NCBI GenBank assembly: GCA_028293325.1
Contig: JAQGPA010000110.1
Coordinates: forward strand, 1 to 34,278
Length of the DNA: 34,278 bases
Reading direction: 5' to 3'
Source: Pedosphaera sp.
Lineage (GTDB): Bacteria; Verrucomicrobiota; Verrucomicrobiia; Limisphaerales; Pedosphaeraceae
The position numbers and the translations under genes were made by a program. The notes under the pieces are model-generated. The model did not search any database and was not told the DNA's origin. It saw only the letters and a list, made by a program, of their open reading frames with translations. Positions 15,592 to 29,365 of this stretch are shown in pieces. The number at the start of each line of letters is the position of its first letter. Within the stretch, counting starts at the first letter, position 1.

Positions 15592-17775
15592 TTAGGTTCG
15601 AGCCGCCGGCCGCGTTTTTGTGCTATCCAAAATGGTCGCCAAAACGCTGTTCGGCACCTGTTCGAAAGTGAGTGGTTCCATCGAATACGAGGCGCGGCCC
15701 TTGGAAAGGGAACGAATCGCGGTCGCATAACCGAACATTTCCGCCAGCGGCACATTGGCGTTGACGATGGTCTGTCCGTGCTTGGCTTCGATGCCGATGA
15801 TCTGGCCCCGGCGTCGGTTGACGTCACCCAGCAGATCGCCCTGATATTCATCAGGCGTGGTGACTTCAACTTTCATGATCGGTTCCAGCAGAATTGGACC
15901 AGCCTTTTTGAAGGCGTCCTTCAGCGCGAAGATGCCGGCCATTTTGAATGCCAGTTCGTTTGAATCGACTTCGTGGAACGAGCCGTCCGTAATCTCAACC
16001 TTGATGTCGATGACTTGGAAACCGGCATAGACTCCGCCGCGAATTGCTTCTTCAACACCATTGATCACCGCCGGAATGTATTCCTTGGGAATGGCACCGC
16101 CGACAATCTTGTTGATGACTTCGACGCCTTTGCCCTTTTCGTTGGGCTCCACCTTCACGAGCGCGTGGCCATACTGACCGCGACCACCGGATTGGCGGAT
16201 GAATTTCCCTTCGCCTTCGGCCGCTTTGGTGATGGTTTCGCGATACGCGATCTGTGGCGCGCCAGTGTTGGCATCCACCTTGAACTCGCGTTTAAGACGG
16301 TCGATAATGATTTCCAGGTGCAACTCACCCATGCCCGCGATGATGAGTTGGCTGGTCTCCGGATTGGTGAAGCAACGGAAAGTCGGATCTTCTTCGGCCA
16401 GACGCTGCAAACCTTCACCCATTTTTTCCTGGTCAGCCTTGGTCTTGGGCTCAACAGCCATGCTGATCACGGGCTCGGGGAACGTCGGTGGTTCGAGCGT
16501 GACATCGTAATCCTCATTGCAAAGCGTGTCACCGGTGGTGATGTTGCGCAGACCGACCAGCGCGGCGATATCGCCGGCATAAACCTGGTTGATATCCTTG
16601 CGCTCGCTGCCCTGAATGATCATGAGGCGGCTGACGCGTTCGCGTCTACGCGTGCGGGGATTATAAATCGTGTCGCCCTTTTTCAACTGGCCGGAGTAAA
16701 CGCGGAAGAATACCAACTTGCCCGCGAAGACATCCGTCCAGAGCTTGAACGCCAGCGAACAGAATTTATTGTTATCGTCGGTGTCAACCTTGACGATGTT
16801 GGTCGTGCCGGGTTCGAGACCTTCAGCGCCGGGCACATCGAGCGGGCTGGGAAGATAATCCACCACCGCATCAATCAGGACCTGCACGCCCTTCTTCTTA
16901 AAAGCAGAACCGCAGAGCACGGGAACAAATTCGATTTTGCAGGTCAGGCGGCGAATGGCAGCCTTGAGCACCAAGGGCTCGATCGGCTTGTCTTCCAGGA
17001 CCAATTCAGCAATCGTATCGTCTTTGTTGGAAACGGCATCAATCAAATCGCGCAAGGCCTGCGCGGCCTTTTCTTTCAGCCGGTCAGGAATGTCAGTGAT
17101 GTCGTACTTGAGGCCTTCGGTGGTCACGTCTCCGGGGCCCCAGATGATCGCCTTCTGGTTCACGATGTCGATAACACCGGCGAACGCTTCTTCGGCATCA
17201 ATGGGCAGGAAAATCGGATGGGCATAGGCACCCAGTTTCTTCCGCATGTCGTTGAGCGCATTTTCAAAATTCGCGCCCGTGCGGTCCATCTTGTTGATGA
17301 ACGCAATGCGGGGAACATGATACTTGGTCGCCTGGCGCCAGACAGTTTCAGATTGGGGCTGCACACCGGCAACGCCGCAGAACACCGCCACTGCGCCGTC
17401 CAAAACGCGCATGGAACGTTCCACTTCCGCCGTGAAATCCACGTGACCGGGAGTGTCGATGATGTTAACGCGATTATCCAAGCCCGCGAATAACTTCTGC
17501 AAACCCTCTTCCGGCTTTTGCTTCCAGAAGCATGTCACAGCCGCGGACGTAATTGTGATGCCGCGTTCGCGTTCCTGTTCCATCCAGTCGGTCACCGTAT
17601 TGCCGTCATCAACGTCGCCAATCTTATGGATCAGGCCGGTGTAAAAAAGAATGCGCTCGGTGGTGGTGGTCTTACCAGCATCGATGTGCGCGGCAATCCC
17701 GATGTTGCGCGTGCGCTCCATCGTGTACTGCCTTCCAGCGGCATTCAGTGTCTTATTATCCATTACAGCATCCAT
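15592..17775 (-). CDS. fusA: Translation elongation factor G
   Basis: EF-G is the GTPase that drives translocation and, with RRF, ribosome recycling. In the 727 residues the G domain has the P-loop AHIDAGKT (29-36), the RGITI switch, DTPGH (107-111) and NKMD (161-164). Domains II to V follow, including [31 protein letters not shown] and the C-terminal [27 protein letters not shown]. The first ATG (17775) has a GGA about 8 nt upstream; a second ATG four codons later is possible. tuf is not adjacent, unlike in E. coli. A terminator precedes the gene. Confidence 0.97.
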   Translation of the reverse strand: MDAVMDNKTLNAAGRQYTMERTRNIGIAAHIDAGKTTTTERILFYTGLIHKIGDVDDGNTVTDWMEQERERGITITSAAVTCFWKQKPEEGLQKLFAGLDNRVNIIDTPGHVDFTAEVERSMRVLDGAVAVFCGVAGVQPQSETVWRQATKYHVPRIAFINKMDRTGANFENALNDMRKKLGAYAHPIFLPIDAEEAFAGVIDIVNQKAIIWGPGDVTTEGLKYDITDIPDRLKEKAAQALRDLIDAVSNKDDTIAELVLEDKPIEPLVLKAAIRRLTCKIEFVPVLCGSAFKKKGVQVLIDAVVDYLPSPLDVPGAEGLEPGTTNIVKVDTDDNNKFCSLAFKLWTDVFAGKLVFFRVYSGQLKKGDTIYNPRTRRRERVSRLMIIQGSERKDINQVYAGDIAALVGLRNITTGDTLCNEDYDVTLEPPTFPEPVISMAVEPKTKADQEKMGEGLQRLAEEDPTFRCFTNPETSQLIIAGMGELHLEIIIDRLKREFKVDANTGAPQIAYRETITKAAEGEGKFIRQSGGRGQYGHALVKVEPNEKGKGVEVINKIVGGAIPKEYIPAVINGVEEAIRGGVYAGFQVIDIKVEITDGSFHEVDSNELAFKMAGIFALKDAFKKAGPILLEPIMKVEVTTPDEYQGDLLGDVNRRRGQIIGIEAKHGQTIVNANVPLAEMFGYATAIRSLSKGRASYSMEPLTFEQVPNSVLATILDSTKTRPAART

Positions 17776-17791
17776 CTAAATTCCAGAGAAT

Positions 17792-17824
17792 AAAAACGCC
17801 CCGAGTAATTCGGCCTTCGGGGCG
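17792..17824 (-). terminator. Intrinsic terminator or attenuator between rpsG and fusA
   Basis: On the minus strand a perfect 8-bp stem CGCCCCGA/TCGGGGCG (loop 12 nt) is followed directly by TTTTTATT. It lies in the 65-nt rpsG-fusA gap, 17 nt after the rpsG stop and 17 nt before the fusA start. The GC-rich stem plus T-run has the form of a functional intrinsic terminator. Its place inside an otherwise continuous ribosomal operon suggests attenuation or partial read-through. Confidence 0.8.
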
Positions 17825-17840
17825 CGTTAAATTTGTTTAT

Positions 17841-18314
17841 CTACCAGCGGAAATGAGCGAAGGCCTTGTTGGCCTGGGCCATCTTATGCACTTCGTCGCG
17901 TTTGCGAATCGCGTTCCCCTGCCCCTGATAGGCTTCCAGGATTTCCGCCGCAAGTGCTTCCTTCATGGGAATGCCTTTGCGCGCATCAGCAAAATCTACC
18001 AGCCAGCGCAAAGCCAGCGCAAACTGCCGGTCCGACGTCACTTCGACGGGAACCTGATAGGTTGCTCCGCCAACGCGACGAGGTTTAACTTCGAGCCGGG
18101 GCTTCGCATTGTCAACCGCCCGCTGCAAAATTTCCAGCGGCGTGGTAGCCGGATTCTTGACCGCGATCTCATCGAACGCCCCGTAAACGATCCGCTGGGC
18201 CACGCTCTTGTTACCGCTATCCATCACCGTATTCACCAGGCGCGAAACCAGCGTATTGCCGAATTTCGCATCCTTCTGTACCGGCCTTCTTACTGCTTGA
18301 CGACGTCGTGACAT
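17841..18314 (-). CDS. rpsG: 30S ribosomal protein S7
   Basis: S7 nucleates assembly of the 30S head. In E. coli it is the repressor of the str operon. The 157 residues begin MSRRRQAVRRPVQKDAKFGNTLVSRLVNTVMDSGNKSVAQRIVYGAFD and contain TPLEILQRAVDNAKPRLEVKPRRVGGATYQVPVEV, the family signature. It follows rpsL by 8 nt and is followed by a terminator-like hairpin. The ATG has only a weak AAGAG upstream. Confidence 0.97.
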   Translation of the reverse strand: MSRRRQAVRRPVQKDAKFGNTLVSRLVNTVMDSGNKSVAQRIVYGAFDEIAVKNPATTPLEILQRAVDNAKPRLEVKPRRVGGATYQVPVEVTSDRQFALALRWLVDFADARKGIPMKEALAAEILEAYQGQGNAIRKRDEVHKMAQANKAFAHFRW

Positions 18315-18322
18315 AAAAACTC

Positions 18323-18724
18323 TTATTTCTTGGCTTCGGCTCCCGGTTTAGGTGCCTTCGGCCGCTTGACCCCGTATTTGGAACGGCTTACTCGGCGCTT
18401 TTCCACCCCGGCGGCGTCCAACGTCCCCCGGACAATATGATAGCGGACACCCGGCAAATCCTTAACGCGACCGCCGCGGACCAGAACAATCGAATGTTCC
18501 TGGAGGTTATGGCCTTCATCAGGGATGTAGGCAATAATCTCGAACCCATTGGTCAATCGCACCTTAGCCACCTTACGCATGGCCGAGTTGGGCTTCTTGG
18601 GTGTGCGGGTCATCACCTGGATGCAAACGCCCCGACGAAAGGGCGCGACCTCCAAGGCAGGCGACTTGGACTTGCGCTTTAATTTACTACGGCCCTTACG
18701 GACCAATTGATTAATTGTCGGCAT
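18323..18724 (-). CDS. rpsL: 30S ribosomal protein S12
   Basis: S12 lies at the decoding centre and controls accuracy. The 133 residues carry [20 protein letters not shown] with Lys at 43 and [15 protein letters not shown] with Lys at 88, the positions whose change gives streptomycin resistance in other bacteria; both are wild type here. The C-terminal [28 protein letters not shown] has a short extra tail. It is the first gene after the promoter candidate in the rpoC-rpsL gap. Confidence 0.97.
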   Translation of the reverse strand: MPTINQLVRKGRSKLKRKSKSPALEVAPFRRGVCIQVMTRTPKKPNSAMRKVAKVRLTNGFEIIAYIPDEGHNLQEHSIVLVRGGRVKDLPGVRYHIVRGTLDAAGVEKRRVSRSKYGVKRPKAPKPGAEAKK

Positions 18725-18747
18725 TTCAGCTTCAGCTTTTGCGTCGC

Positions 18748-18764
18748 TGCCCGGAAATCGGGCA
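18748..18764 (-). promoter_or_regulatory. Leader hairpin upstream of rpsL
   Basis: A 6-bp stem TGCCCG/CGGGCA with a 5-nt loop lies about 24 nt upstream of the rpsL ATG, inside the leader expected from the promoter candidate at 18777-18804. No T-run follows. It may take part in leader regulation or mRNA stability, which is inference. Confidence 0.35.
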
Positions 18765-18776
18765 AACGGGACGCGG

Positions 18777-18807
18777 ATAATATCAAAGCAATTCTTAGTT
18801 GCAACTA
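18777..18807 (-). promoter_or_regulatory. Candidate promoter for rpsL with overlapping palindrome
   Basis: On the minus strand a TTGCAA box (18799-18804), a 16-nt spacer and TATTAT (18777-18782) fit a sigma-70 promoter with a transcription start near 18770, giving a leader of about 46 nt. The -35 box lies at the centre of a perfect 12-bp palindrome TAGTTGCAACTA (18796-18807), which could be an operator. This is the only convincing promoter seen between rpoC and the end of the cluster. Confidence 0.55.
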
Positions 18808-18831
18808 GTATTTAACTTTTTTTTACATCAA

Positions 18832-22965
<4,134 letters not shown>

Positions 22966-23025
22966 ACTGTTTGTAATTTTGGCGGACGGTTCCGCCCTAA
23001 AATTTATGTCGTTAAATTGCTTCTC

Positions 23026-26000
23026 TTACAGGGCCGTCAGGGACTGGGGTTCCGCCGGCTGATCCAATGGATTGGTATAGCCGACCTTGACATCCAGGCC
23101 GAGCGACTGCATTTCCTTCACCAGCACGTTAAAGGATTCCGGCACGCCGGCTTCCAGACTGTTGTCACCCTTGACGATGCTTTCGTAAATGCGGGTGCGT
23201 CCCTGCACGTCATCGGATTTAACCGTGAGTAATTCCTGCAGGGTGTAAGCTGCGCCGTACGCTTCCATGGCCCAGACTTCCATTTCGCCGAAGCGTTGAC
23301 CGCCGTACTGCGCCTTGCCGCCCAACGGTTGCTGGGTGACGAGCGAGTAAGGACCAACGGCGCGGGCATGAATCTTGTCGGCCACCAAATGGCCTAGTTT
23401 CATCATGTAAATATAGCCGACCACGATTTCCTGGTCAAAGGCCTGGCCCGTGCGACCATCAATCAACTTGGTCTTGGCATGCTCCGGCAATCCGGCTTCC
23501 TTCAGGTAGCCGCGAATTTCCTTTTCCTTGATGCCGTCGAACACAGGCGTCGCGAACTTGAGACCGAGCAGCTTGGCCGCCCAACCCAAATGCGTTTCCA
23601 ACACCTGACCCACGTTCATGCGCGAAGGCACGCCCAGCGGGTTCAAAACAATGTCCACCGGCGTTCCGTCATCCAGGAACGGCATGTCCTCTTCAGCCAC
23701 AATCTTGGCGACCACACCCTTGTTACCGTGGCGGCCTGCCATCTTGTCACCAACCGAGAGCTTGCGCTTGGAGGCGATGTAAACCTTGACCGACTTGATG
23801 ATCCCGGTATCCACGCCATCACCTGATTCAGCGCGTTCCAGTTCCTCGTCGTACTGCATCTGCAGATCGTCGAACTTCTTTTTGAAGCTGCCGATGATCT
23901 CGTTAATCTTGTTGCGGATCGGCGAAGGATCGATTTCGATGCGATCATAAACCGTCGCCAGCTTGCGCAACAGCGTCTTCGTGATTTTCCGGTTCGCGGG
24001 AATGATGATTTCACCCGTTTCCGAGTTGACCACGTCGAGCGGAATCTTTTCACCGAGCAGAATATTGCTCAGCGCCTCGGTCAGTTGCTCGCGCAACTCC
24101 TCGGTCTTCTTCTTGTATTCCTCTTCGACTTCCTTGGAGTGTCTCTTCTCCTCGGTCGCGGCGGCCTTGACGTTTTGATCGACTTCCTTCTTCGCGGAAA
24201 CCTTCACGTCCATGACAATGCCGTAGGTGCCCGAGGGAACCTTCAACGATGTGTCCTTCACGTCCGCGGCTTTTTCGCCGAAGATGGCGCGCAACAGGCG
24301 CTCTTCCGGCGCCAGTTCTGTCTCGCTCTTGGGCGTGATCTTGCCCACGAGAATATCGCCCGGCTTCACTTCCGCGCCGACACGAATAACACCGTCCGGC
24401 CCGAGGTTCTTCAACGCTTCATCACCAAGGTTTGGGATGTCGCGCGTGATTTCTTCCGGCCCCAGCTTCGTGTCGCGGGCGCCGACTTCAAATTCATCGA
24501 TGTGAATCGAGGTGAAAATGTCGTCTTTGACGATCCGCTCGCTGATGAGGATGGCGTCCTCGAAGTTATATCCGTTCCACGGCATGAAAGCGCAGAGGAC
24601 GTTGCGACCCAAGGCGAGTTCCCCGCCCTGTGTGCACGGACCGTCTGCAATTACCTGGCCTTTCTTGACCGTGTCGCCCTTGCTCACCAGAATTTTCTGG
24701 TTGATGCACGTGGCGGCATTGGAACGCATGAATTTGCGAATCTGATAAACGTAAACGCCGTTTTCCGGGCTGTGTTTGATCTTCTTCTTGGTTTCCGGCA
24801 ACTTGCCGTCTTCCGTGATGATGACCTGATTGCCCAGCACGGAGGCGACCTTGCCGCCCTCTTCGGCCACGATCACCGCGCGGGAATCGCGCGCGACGCG
24901 GTCTTCGAGACCGGTCGCCACGAGCGGCGCTTCCGTGATCAACAATGGCACGGCCTGGCGTTGCATGTTGGAACCCATCAATGCGCGGTTCGCATCGTCA
25001 TGTTCCAGGAACGGAATCAAGCTGGCGGCCACCGAAACGAGCTGCTTCGGCGAAACATCCATGTAATCGACACGGTTTGGCTCCACGTCGATGAAGTCAC
25101 TCTTGCCCCGGCACATGACGCGCTCGGTCAGGAAATGACCCTTGTCATCAATGGCGGCGTTTGCCTGCGCCACGACGAAGGTCTCTTCGCGGTCCGCTGT
25201 GAGATAATCAATATGACTGCTCACCCGGCCGTTTTCGACCTTGCGATAAGGCGTTTCCAGGAAACCGAAATCATTGATCAGCGCGAACGTGGCCAATGAA
25301 GCGATCAAACCAATGTTGGGACCTTCCGGCGTTTCCACCGGGCAGATGCGTCCATAGTGGGACGGATGAACGTCGCGCACTTCGAAACCGGCACGGTCTC
25401 GTGAGAGACCGCCTGGCCCGAGAGCCGAAAGCCGGCGCTTGTGGGTCAGTTCGGCTAGCGGATTGATCTGATCCATGAACTGCGACAATTGGCTGCGACC
25501 AAAGAAATCGCGAATGACGGCCGAAAGCGCTTTCGGATTGATCAGCTTCTGTGGCGCCATGCTCTCCATGCCCTGATCGAACAGGGTCATGCGTTCCTTG
25601 ACCAAACGTTCTGTGCGGGCGAGACCAACCCGGCACTGGTTCGCGAGCAATTCGCCCACCGTACGGACACGGCGGCTGCCCAAATGATCGATGTCATCCA
25701 GACTGCCTTCGCCCTTTTTCAGGCGCAAAAGATACTTCGTAGCGGCCACGAGATCTTCCTTCGTCAAAATGCGCGAGTCGCCGCCTTTGATGCCCAGCTT
25801 CTGGTTGATCTTGTAACGGCCAACGCGACCCAAATCATAACGCTTCGGATCAAAGAACAACCGCTTGATCAATGCGCGCGCATTGGCAGCCGTCGGCGGA
25901 TCCCCAGGCCGGAGCCGGCGATAAATATCCTTCAAAGCTTCCTCTTCATTCTTGGCCGGATCCTTCTTCATGCACTTGATGATGATCCCCTCGTCTGAGG

Positions 26001-26838
26001 TTGTATCCACCACCCGGATCTTGTTGATGCCAATTTCAGAGATTTGTTTGACGACGGCCTTGGACAGCGGCTCGAATGCGCGGGCTACCACAATGCCCTT
26101 GTCGGCATCGACCGCATCTTCAATCAGGACCTTGTTCTGCAAGTCCTCGAGCTTTTCCGCTTCCTTGACGGTCAAATCCTCGATGTCATAAAACAGCTTG
26201 AGGATGTCCGCGTCCGAGCCGTAACCCAACGCCCGGAAGAAAGTGGTGGTCAAAAATTTGCGCCGGCGTTTTTTACGATCCAGATAAACGTAAAGCAAAT
26301 CGCTGGTGTCAAACTGTGCCTCATACCAGGAACCACGGTCCGGGATGATGCGGAAAGAATGGAGGGTCTTGCCGTTGGGATGCTGGGTGGCTTCAAAAGC
26401 CAAACCAGGCGAGCGATGCAACTGGCTGACGATAACACGCTCGGCGCCATTAATAACAAAAGTGCCCTGCGGCGTCATGAGGGGCAATTCGCCCATGAAC
26501 ACCTTTTCTTCCTTGGCCGCCTTCTCCTCTTTGAGGAGGAAAGTCACATATAACGGAGCGCCATAGGTCAGGCCTTCGCGCAGGCATTCCAGCCAGTCGA
26601 GCTTCGGCTCGCCGATCTCATAGCTATGGAAGTCCAGTACGCACTTGCCATCATAGCTTTCGATGGGGAAGACCTCGGTGAAAACGGCTTGGAGCCCCAG
26701 ATTCTTCCGTTTGGAAGGGGCAATCTCCGCCTGGAGGAATTCCTTGTACGAATTGGTTTGCAATTCGATCAGGTTCGGCGGGGCGATGATCTCTTTAATC
26801 TTACCGAAGTTGATGCGTTCAGATACTCGCGATGGCAT
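23026..26838 (-). CDS. rpoB: DNA-directed RNA polymerase subunit beta
   Basis: The beta subunit forms one side of the main channel and is the rifampicin target. The 1270 residues contain the rifampicin region ([29 protein letters not shown]) with the key Asp, His and Ser of the sensitive type, then [29 protein letters not shown] and [14 protein letters not shown]. From about residue 880 to 1008 lies a Lys/Glu-rich coiled-coil-like insertion at the place of the E. coli SI2 (beta i9) insertion. The C-terminal part includes [41 protein letters not shown]. The start follows AAAGG and a 242-nt spacer. Confidence 0.97.
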   Translation of the reverse strand: MPSRVSERINFGKIKEIIAPPNLIELQTNSYKEFLQAEIAPSKRKNLGLQAVFTEVFPIESYDGKCVLDFHSYEIGEPKLDWLECLREGLTYGAPLYVTFLLKEEKAAKEEKVFMGELPLMTPQGTFVINGAERVIVSQLHRSPGLAFEATQHPNGKTLHSFRIIPDRGSWYEAQFDTSDLLYVYLDRKKRRRKFLTTTFFRALGYGSDADILKLFYDIEDLTVKEAEKLEDLQNKVLIEDAVDADKGIVVARAFEPLSKAVVKQISEIGINKIRVVDTTSDEGIIIKCMKKDPAKNEEEALKDIYRRLRPGDPPTAANARALIKRLFFDPKRYDLGRVGRYKINQKLGIKGGDSRILTKEDLVAATKYLLRLKKGEGSLDDIDHLGSRRVRTVGELLANQCRVGLARTERLVKERMTLFDQGMESMAPQKLINPKALSAVIRDFFGRSQLSQFMDQINPLAELTHKRRLSALGPGGLSRDRAGFEVRDVHPSHYGRICPVETPEGPNIGLIASLATFALINDFGFLETPYRKVENGRVSSHIDYLTADREETFVVAQANAAIDDKGHFLTERVMCRGKSDFIDVEPNRVDYMDVSPKQLVSVAASLIPFLEHDDANRALMGSNMQRQAVPLLITEAPLVATGLEDRVARDSRAVIVAEEGGKVASVLGNQVIITEDGKLPETKKKIKHSPENGVYVYQIRKFMRSNAATCINQKILVSKGDTVKKGQVIADGPCTQGGELALGRNVLCAFMPWNGYNFEDAILISERIVKDDIFTSIHIDEFEVGARDTKLGPEEITRDIPNLGDEALKNLGPDGVIRVGAEVKPGDILVGKITPKSETELAPEERLLRAIFGEKAADVKDTSLKVPSGTYGIVMDVKVSAKKEVDQNVKAAATEEKRHSKEVEEEYKKKTEELREQLTEALSNILLGEKIPLDVVNSETGEIIIPANRKITKTLLRKLATVYDRIEIDPSPIRNKINEIIGSFKKKFDDLQMQYDEELERAESGDGVDTGIIKSVKVYIASKRKLSVGDKMAGRHGNKGVVAKIVAEEDMPFLDDGTPVDIVLNPLGVPSRMNVGQVLETHLGWAAKLLGLKFATPVFDGIKEKEIRGYLKEAGLPEHAKTKLIDGRTGQAFDQEIVVGYIYMMKLGHLVADKIHARAVGPYSLVTQQPLGGKAQYGGQRFGEMEVWAMEAYGAAYTLQELLTVKSDDVQGRTRIYESIVKGDNSLEAGVPESFNVLVKEMQSLGLDVKVGYTNPLDQPAEPQSLTAL

Positions 26839-26857
26839 TTGGACCTTTAATAATGGC

Positions 26858-27067
26858 CTGGCTACAGCGCCAGACTTTTGTTTTCAGTAAACGACACAAG
26901 GCAAGCCTTCCTGTGTTCAACAGGAAACTTGCCGAACTAAAACCGCTAACCGCGGCTTCGTTGATTCCAATTCTTCTAATCTGCTTCTTCCGATTCAGTT
27001 TGCAAGTCCCAGCCGTAAATCGGAACGGCAGGCGAACCCAAGGGGGGCGGGAAAACCCCGCCGCCCC
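26858..27067 (-). promoter_or_regulatory. Hairpin-rich rplL-rpoB spacer (attenuator or processing region)
   Basis: Four hairpins line the 242-nt gap. From rplL outward on the minus strand: a 10-bp GC stem with one bulge (27042-27067), 14 nt past the rplL stop and without a T-run; a short CCGC/GCGG stem followed by TTTT near 26940-26956; a 13-bp stem with a small internal bulge, GGCAAG..TTCCTGT/ACAGGAA..CTTGCC (26900-26933); and CTGGC/GCCAG (26858-26873) just before the rpoB ribosome binding site. In E. coli the same gap has a partial terminator and an RNase III site, so a similar role in lowering rpoBC relative to rplJL is likely. Confidence 0.6.
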
Positions 27068-27080
27068 GGGTAAAACGATG

Positions 27081-27470
27081 TTACTTGACTTCGACCTTGG
27101 CGCCCGCTTCTTCGAGCTTCTTCTTGGCGGCGTCTGTCTCTGCCTTGTTGGCGCCTTCCAGAATCGGCTTGGGTGCGCCTTCGACCAGCGCCTTGGCTTC
27201 AGCCAGACCGAGCCCGGCCTTGACTTCACGGACAGCCTTGATGACGGAAATCTTCTTGTCCGCCGGCACCGAGACCAAGATCACGTCAAACGCGGTCTTG
27301 GCTTCAGCAGGAGCGGCAGCAGCGCCACCAGCGGCGCCACCAGCAGCGGCAACAGCCACAGGAGCCGCGGCGCTAACGCCCCAGGCAGCTTCCAATTGCT
27401 TCACCAATTCTGCGGTTTCGATTACAGTCAGTTTGCTCAGTTGATCTACGATTGTTGCTAATTCAGCCAT
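27081..27470 (-). CDS. rplL: 50S ribosomal protein L7/L12
   Basis: L7/L12 forms the mobile stalk dimers that recruit translation GTPases. The 129 residues have the N-terminal dimerisation domain ([32 protein letters not shown]), an Ala/Gly/Pro hinge (about 33-60) and the C-terminal factor-binding domain with [44 protein letters not shown]. The ATG at 27470 has a strong GAAAGG 5-6 nt upstream, the best site of the beta section. This suits a protein needed in several copies per ribosome. Confidence 0.97.
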   Translation of the reverse strand: MAELATIVDQLSKLTVIETAELVKQLEAAWGVSAAAPVAVAAAGGAAGGAAAAPAEAKTAFDVILVSVPADKKISVIKAVREVKAGLGLAEAKALVEGAPKPILEGANKAETDAAKKKLEEAGAKVEVK

Positions 27471-27624
27471 GTTACCTTTCAGTCTCGTCGTCATCCGCGG
27501 CCACGGATGCTTTCAGCTCACGGCCCGTAAGCCGACGATTTACTTTGTTGTTGTTGTTTTTTCCATTCCCATTGGCTTAGAACGGGAACGAAAGTGTTCG
27601 GGACCACCAGGGCCCCCCAATCGA
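27471..27624 (-). promoter_or_regulatory. 154-nt rplJ-rplL spacer with hairpins
   Basis: No gene fits. On the minus strand there is a GGG/CCC-rich stem near the rplJ end (about 27600-27622), a TTCCC/GGGAA stem with a 13-nt loop near 27568-27592, and a 6-bp stem CATCCG/CGGATG (about 27500-27517) some 30 nt before the rplL start. None has a T-run typical of a terminator. The region may set the higher output of L12 relative to L10, which is inference. Confidence 0.35.
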
Positions 27625-28137
27625 TTATGCGCCTTTGTCCACTCGCGCCTGCAACACCCGGGCCAATTGGCTCGCCGGCGTGTTGAGCAACGCAACGAGC
27701 TTGGTGGCTGGTGCCTGCAGTAAACCCATGAGGTTGCTGCGCAGGACTTCGATGGACGGAAGATCCGCCAGAGCAATAAGGTCTGACGATTCCAGACGGT
27801 TATTGTTCAAATAACCAAAATTTATTTTTAGTTTGTCAAACTCGGCATTAAAGGTCTTCACCACCTTGGCCGCGACGGAAACATCGCGCTGACCGGTGAT
27901 TACAGCGAGTTGACCGGCAAGGGAGCCATTCAAATCCGTCACCCCGGCCTCTTTGGCCGCCAGACGGAAGAGCGAATTCTTGACGACATGGATTTCCGCA
28001 CCCGCCTTGCTCAGGCGTTTGCGCAATTCCGTGATCGGCCCCACTTTGAGCCCCTGATAGTTCACCACGATGAAAAAGGGCGAAGCATTGAGGCGGGCAA
28101 CGTATTCTTTGGACAGATTTTGTTTTTCGGCACGCAT
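27625..28137 (-). CDS. rplJ: 50S ribosomal protein L10
   Basis: L10 anchors the L7/L12 dimers to the 50S stalk base. The 170 residues begin MRAEKQNLSKEYVARLNASPFFIVVNYQGLKVGPITELRKRLSKAGAEIHVVKNSLFRLAAKEAG, as in the family, and end in the C-terminal helix that binds L12. It lies 20 nt after rplA, so the long L10-L12 autoregulatory leader found before rplJ in E. coli is absent. Confidence 0.96.
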   Translation of the reverse strand: MRAEKQNLSKEYVARLNASPFFIVVNYQGLKVGPITELRKRLSKAGAEIHVVKNSLFRLAAKEAGVTDLNGSLAGQLAVITGQRDVSVAAKVVKTFNAEFDKLKINFGYLNNNRLESSDLIALADLPSIEVLRSNLMGLLQAPATKLVALLNTPASQLARVLQARVDKGA

Positions 28138-28157
28138 GATATCTGTAAATTTAAAGG

Positions 28158-28868
28158 TTAAGCGGCGGAGGCCAGGAACTCGCGCATGTCAATGCGCACC
28201 GGCGGGCTCATGGTGGCGGACAGCGTGCAACTCTCCAAATAGGAGCCTTTTACGCTAGCCGGACGCGCCTTGGCCACGGCTTCAATCACCGCGCGGGCGT
28301 TTTCTGCGAGCTGGGCTGACGTGAACGAAGCCTTGCCAATCGGCACATGCACGTTACCCGCCTTGTCCAGCTTGAACTCCACACGGCCGGCTTTGACTTC
28401 TTTCACCGCTTTGGCGGTGTCTTCCGTCACTGTGCCGGTCTTGGGGTTGGGCATCAAACCACGTGGCCCGAGCACTTTACCCAATTTGCGCACTTCGGAC
28501 ATGGCCTCAGGTGTGGCGATAGCCACATCAAAATCATTCCAGCCCTCAACGCACTTCTTGATCAAATCATCAAAACCAACAAACTCGGCGCCAGCGGCAC
28601 GGGCGGCATCAGCAGCCTGGCCATCCTTGGCAAATACGAGCACCTTGACCGTCTTGCCGCTGCCGTGCGGCAATGGAACAGTGCCACGAACCATCTGGTC
28701 CGATTGCTTGGGATCCACTCCCAGCTTAAAGGCCACCTCGACGGTTTCGTTGAACTTGGCCTTGGGAAACTTGGCCAGCACTTCGACAGCGGACTTCAGC
28801 GGATAAAAGGTCTTTGAATCGACCTGTTCCAGTCCCTTACGGTATCTCTTACTTGGTTTATTTGGCAT
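28158..28868 (-). CDS. rplA: 50S ribosomal protein L1
   Basis: L1 forms the flexible stalk that guides E-site tRNA. In E. coli it represses the L11 operon. The 236 residues show FPKAKFNETVEVAFKLGVDPKQSDQMVRGTVPLPHGSGKTVKVLVFAKDGQAADAARAAGAEFVGFDDLIKK and the signature GPRGLMPNPKTGTVT. It lies between rplK (48 nt upstream) and rplJ. No clear Shine-Dalgarno is visible. Confidence 0.97.
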   Translation of the reverse strand: MPNKPSKRYRKGLEQVDSKTFYPLKSAVEVLAKFPKAKFNETVEVAFKLGVDPKQSDQMVRGTVPLPHGSGKTVKVLVFAKDGQAADAARAAGAEFVGFDDLIKKCVEGWNDFDVAIATPEAMSEVRKLGKVLGPRGLMPNPKTGTVTEDTAKAVKEVKAGRVEFKLDKAGNVHVPIGKASFTSAQLAENARAVIEAVAKARPASVKGSYLESCTLSATMSPPVRIDMREFLASAA

Positions 28869-28916
28869 CTGTTTTGTTGCGGTGCAAACGAGTTTATAGC
28901 TCTCCCGCGGTTGTGT

Positions 28917-29342
28917 TTAACCGACTACATCAATTCCCATGCTTCGGGCTGTCCCGGCAACAACCCGGTAACCAGCTTCTTCCGAAGTGGAATTCAAATC
29001 TTTCATCTTGAGCTTGACGATTTCCAGCACTTGCTTGCGCGTGACCTTGCCCACCTTTTCTTTATTCGGCGTCTTGGAACCGGAGGTGATCCCCGCGGCC
29101 TTCTTGAGCAACGCGGAGGCGGGTGGCGACTTGGTGATGAACGTGAATGACTTATCCTGGAATACCGTGATAACCACGGGAATTACCATGCCGGCTTCAC
29201 TCTTGGTGGCCGCGTTGAATTCCTTGCAGAATGCCATGATGTTCACGCCGTGCTGACCCAATGCCGGGCCGACGGGCGGGGCCGGATTGGCCTGACCAGC
29301 AGGAATTTGCAGTTTAATCGATCCAGTAATCTTCTTTGCCAT
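28917..29342 (-). CDS. rplK: 50S ribosomal protein L11
   Basis: L11 forms the GTPase-associated centre with 23S rRNA and L10. It is the target area of thiostrepton and is needed for RelA activation. The 141 residues include the Pro-rich helix [31 protein letters not shown] and the C-terminal RNA-binding domain ending [14 protein letters not shown]. It lies 23 nt after nusG. A weak AAGAG is seen before the ATG. Confidence 0.97.
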   Translation of the reverse strand: MAKKITGSIKLQIPAGQANPAPPVGPALGQHGVNIMAFCKEFNAATKSEAGMVIPVVITVFQDKSFTFITKSPPASALLKKAAGITSGSKTPNKEKVGKVTRKQVLEIVKLKMKDLNSTSEEAGYRVVAGTARSMGIDVVG

Positions 29343-29365
29343 AAAATCTCTTAAATACTCTTAAA

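Noticed and set aside
15564..15869. An N-terminal extension of S10 into fusA
   Set aside because: The upstream frame lies in fusA and is unlike S10; the conserved start [10 protein letters not shown] at 15563 follows the fusA stop.
15973..17493. A 506-codon plus-strand frame opposite fusA
   Set aside because: It is an antisense shadow of fusA; the EF-G motifs on the minus strand explain the sequence fully.
24085..25299. A 404-codon plus-strand frame opposite rpoB
   Set aside because: It is an antisense shadow of rpoB, which is complete on the minus strand.
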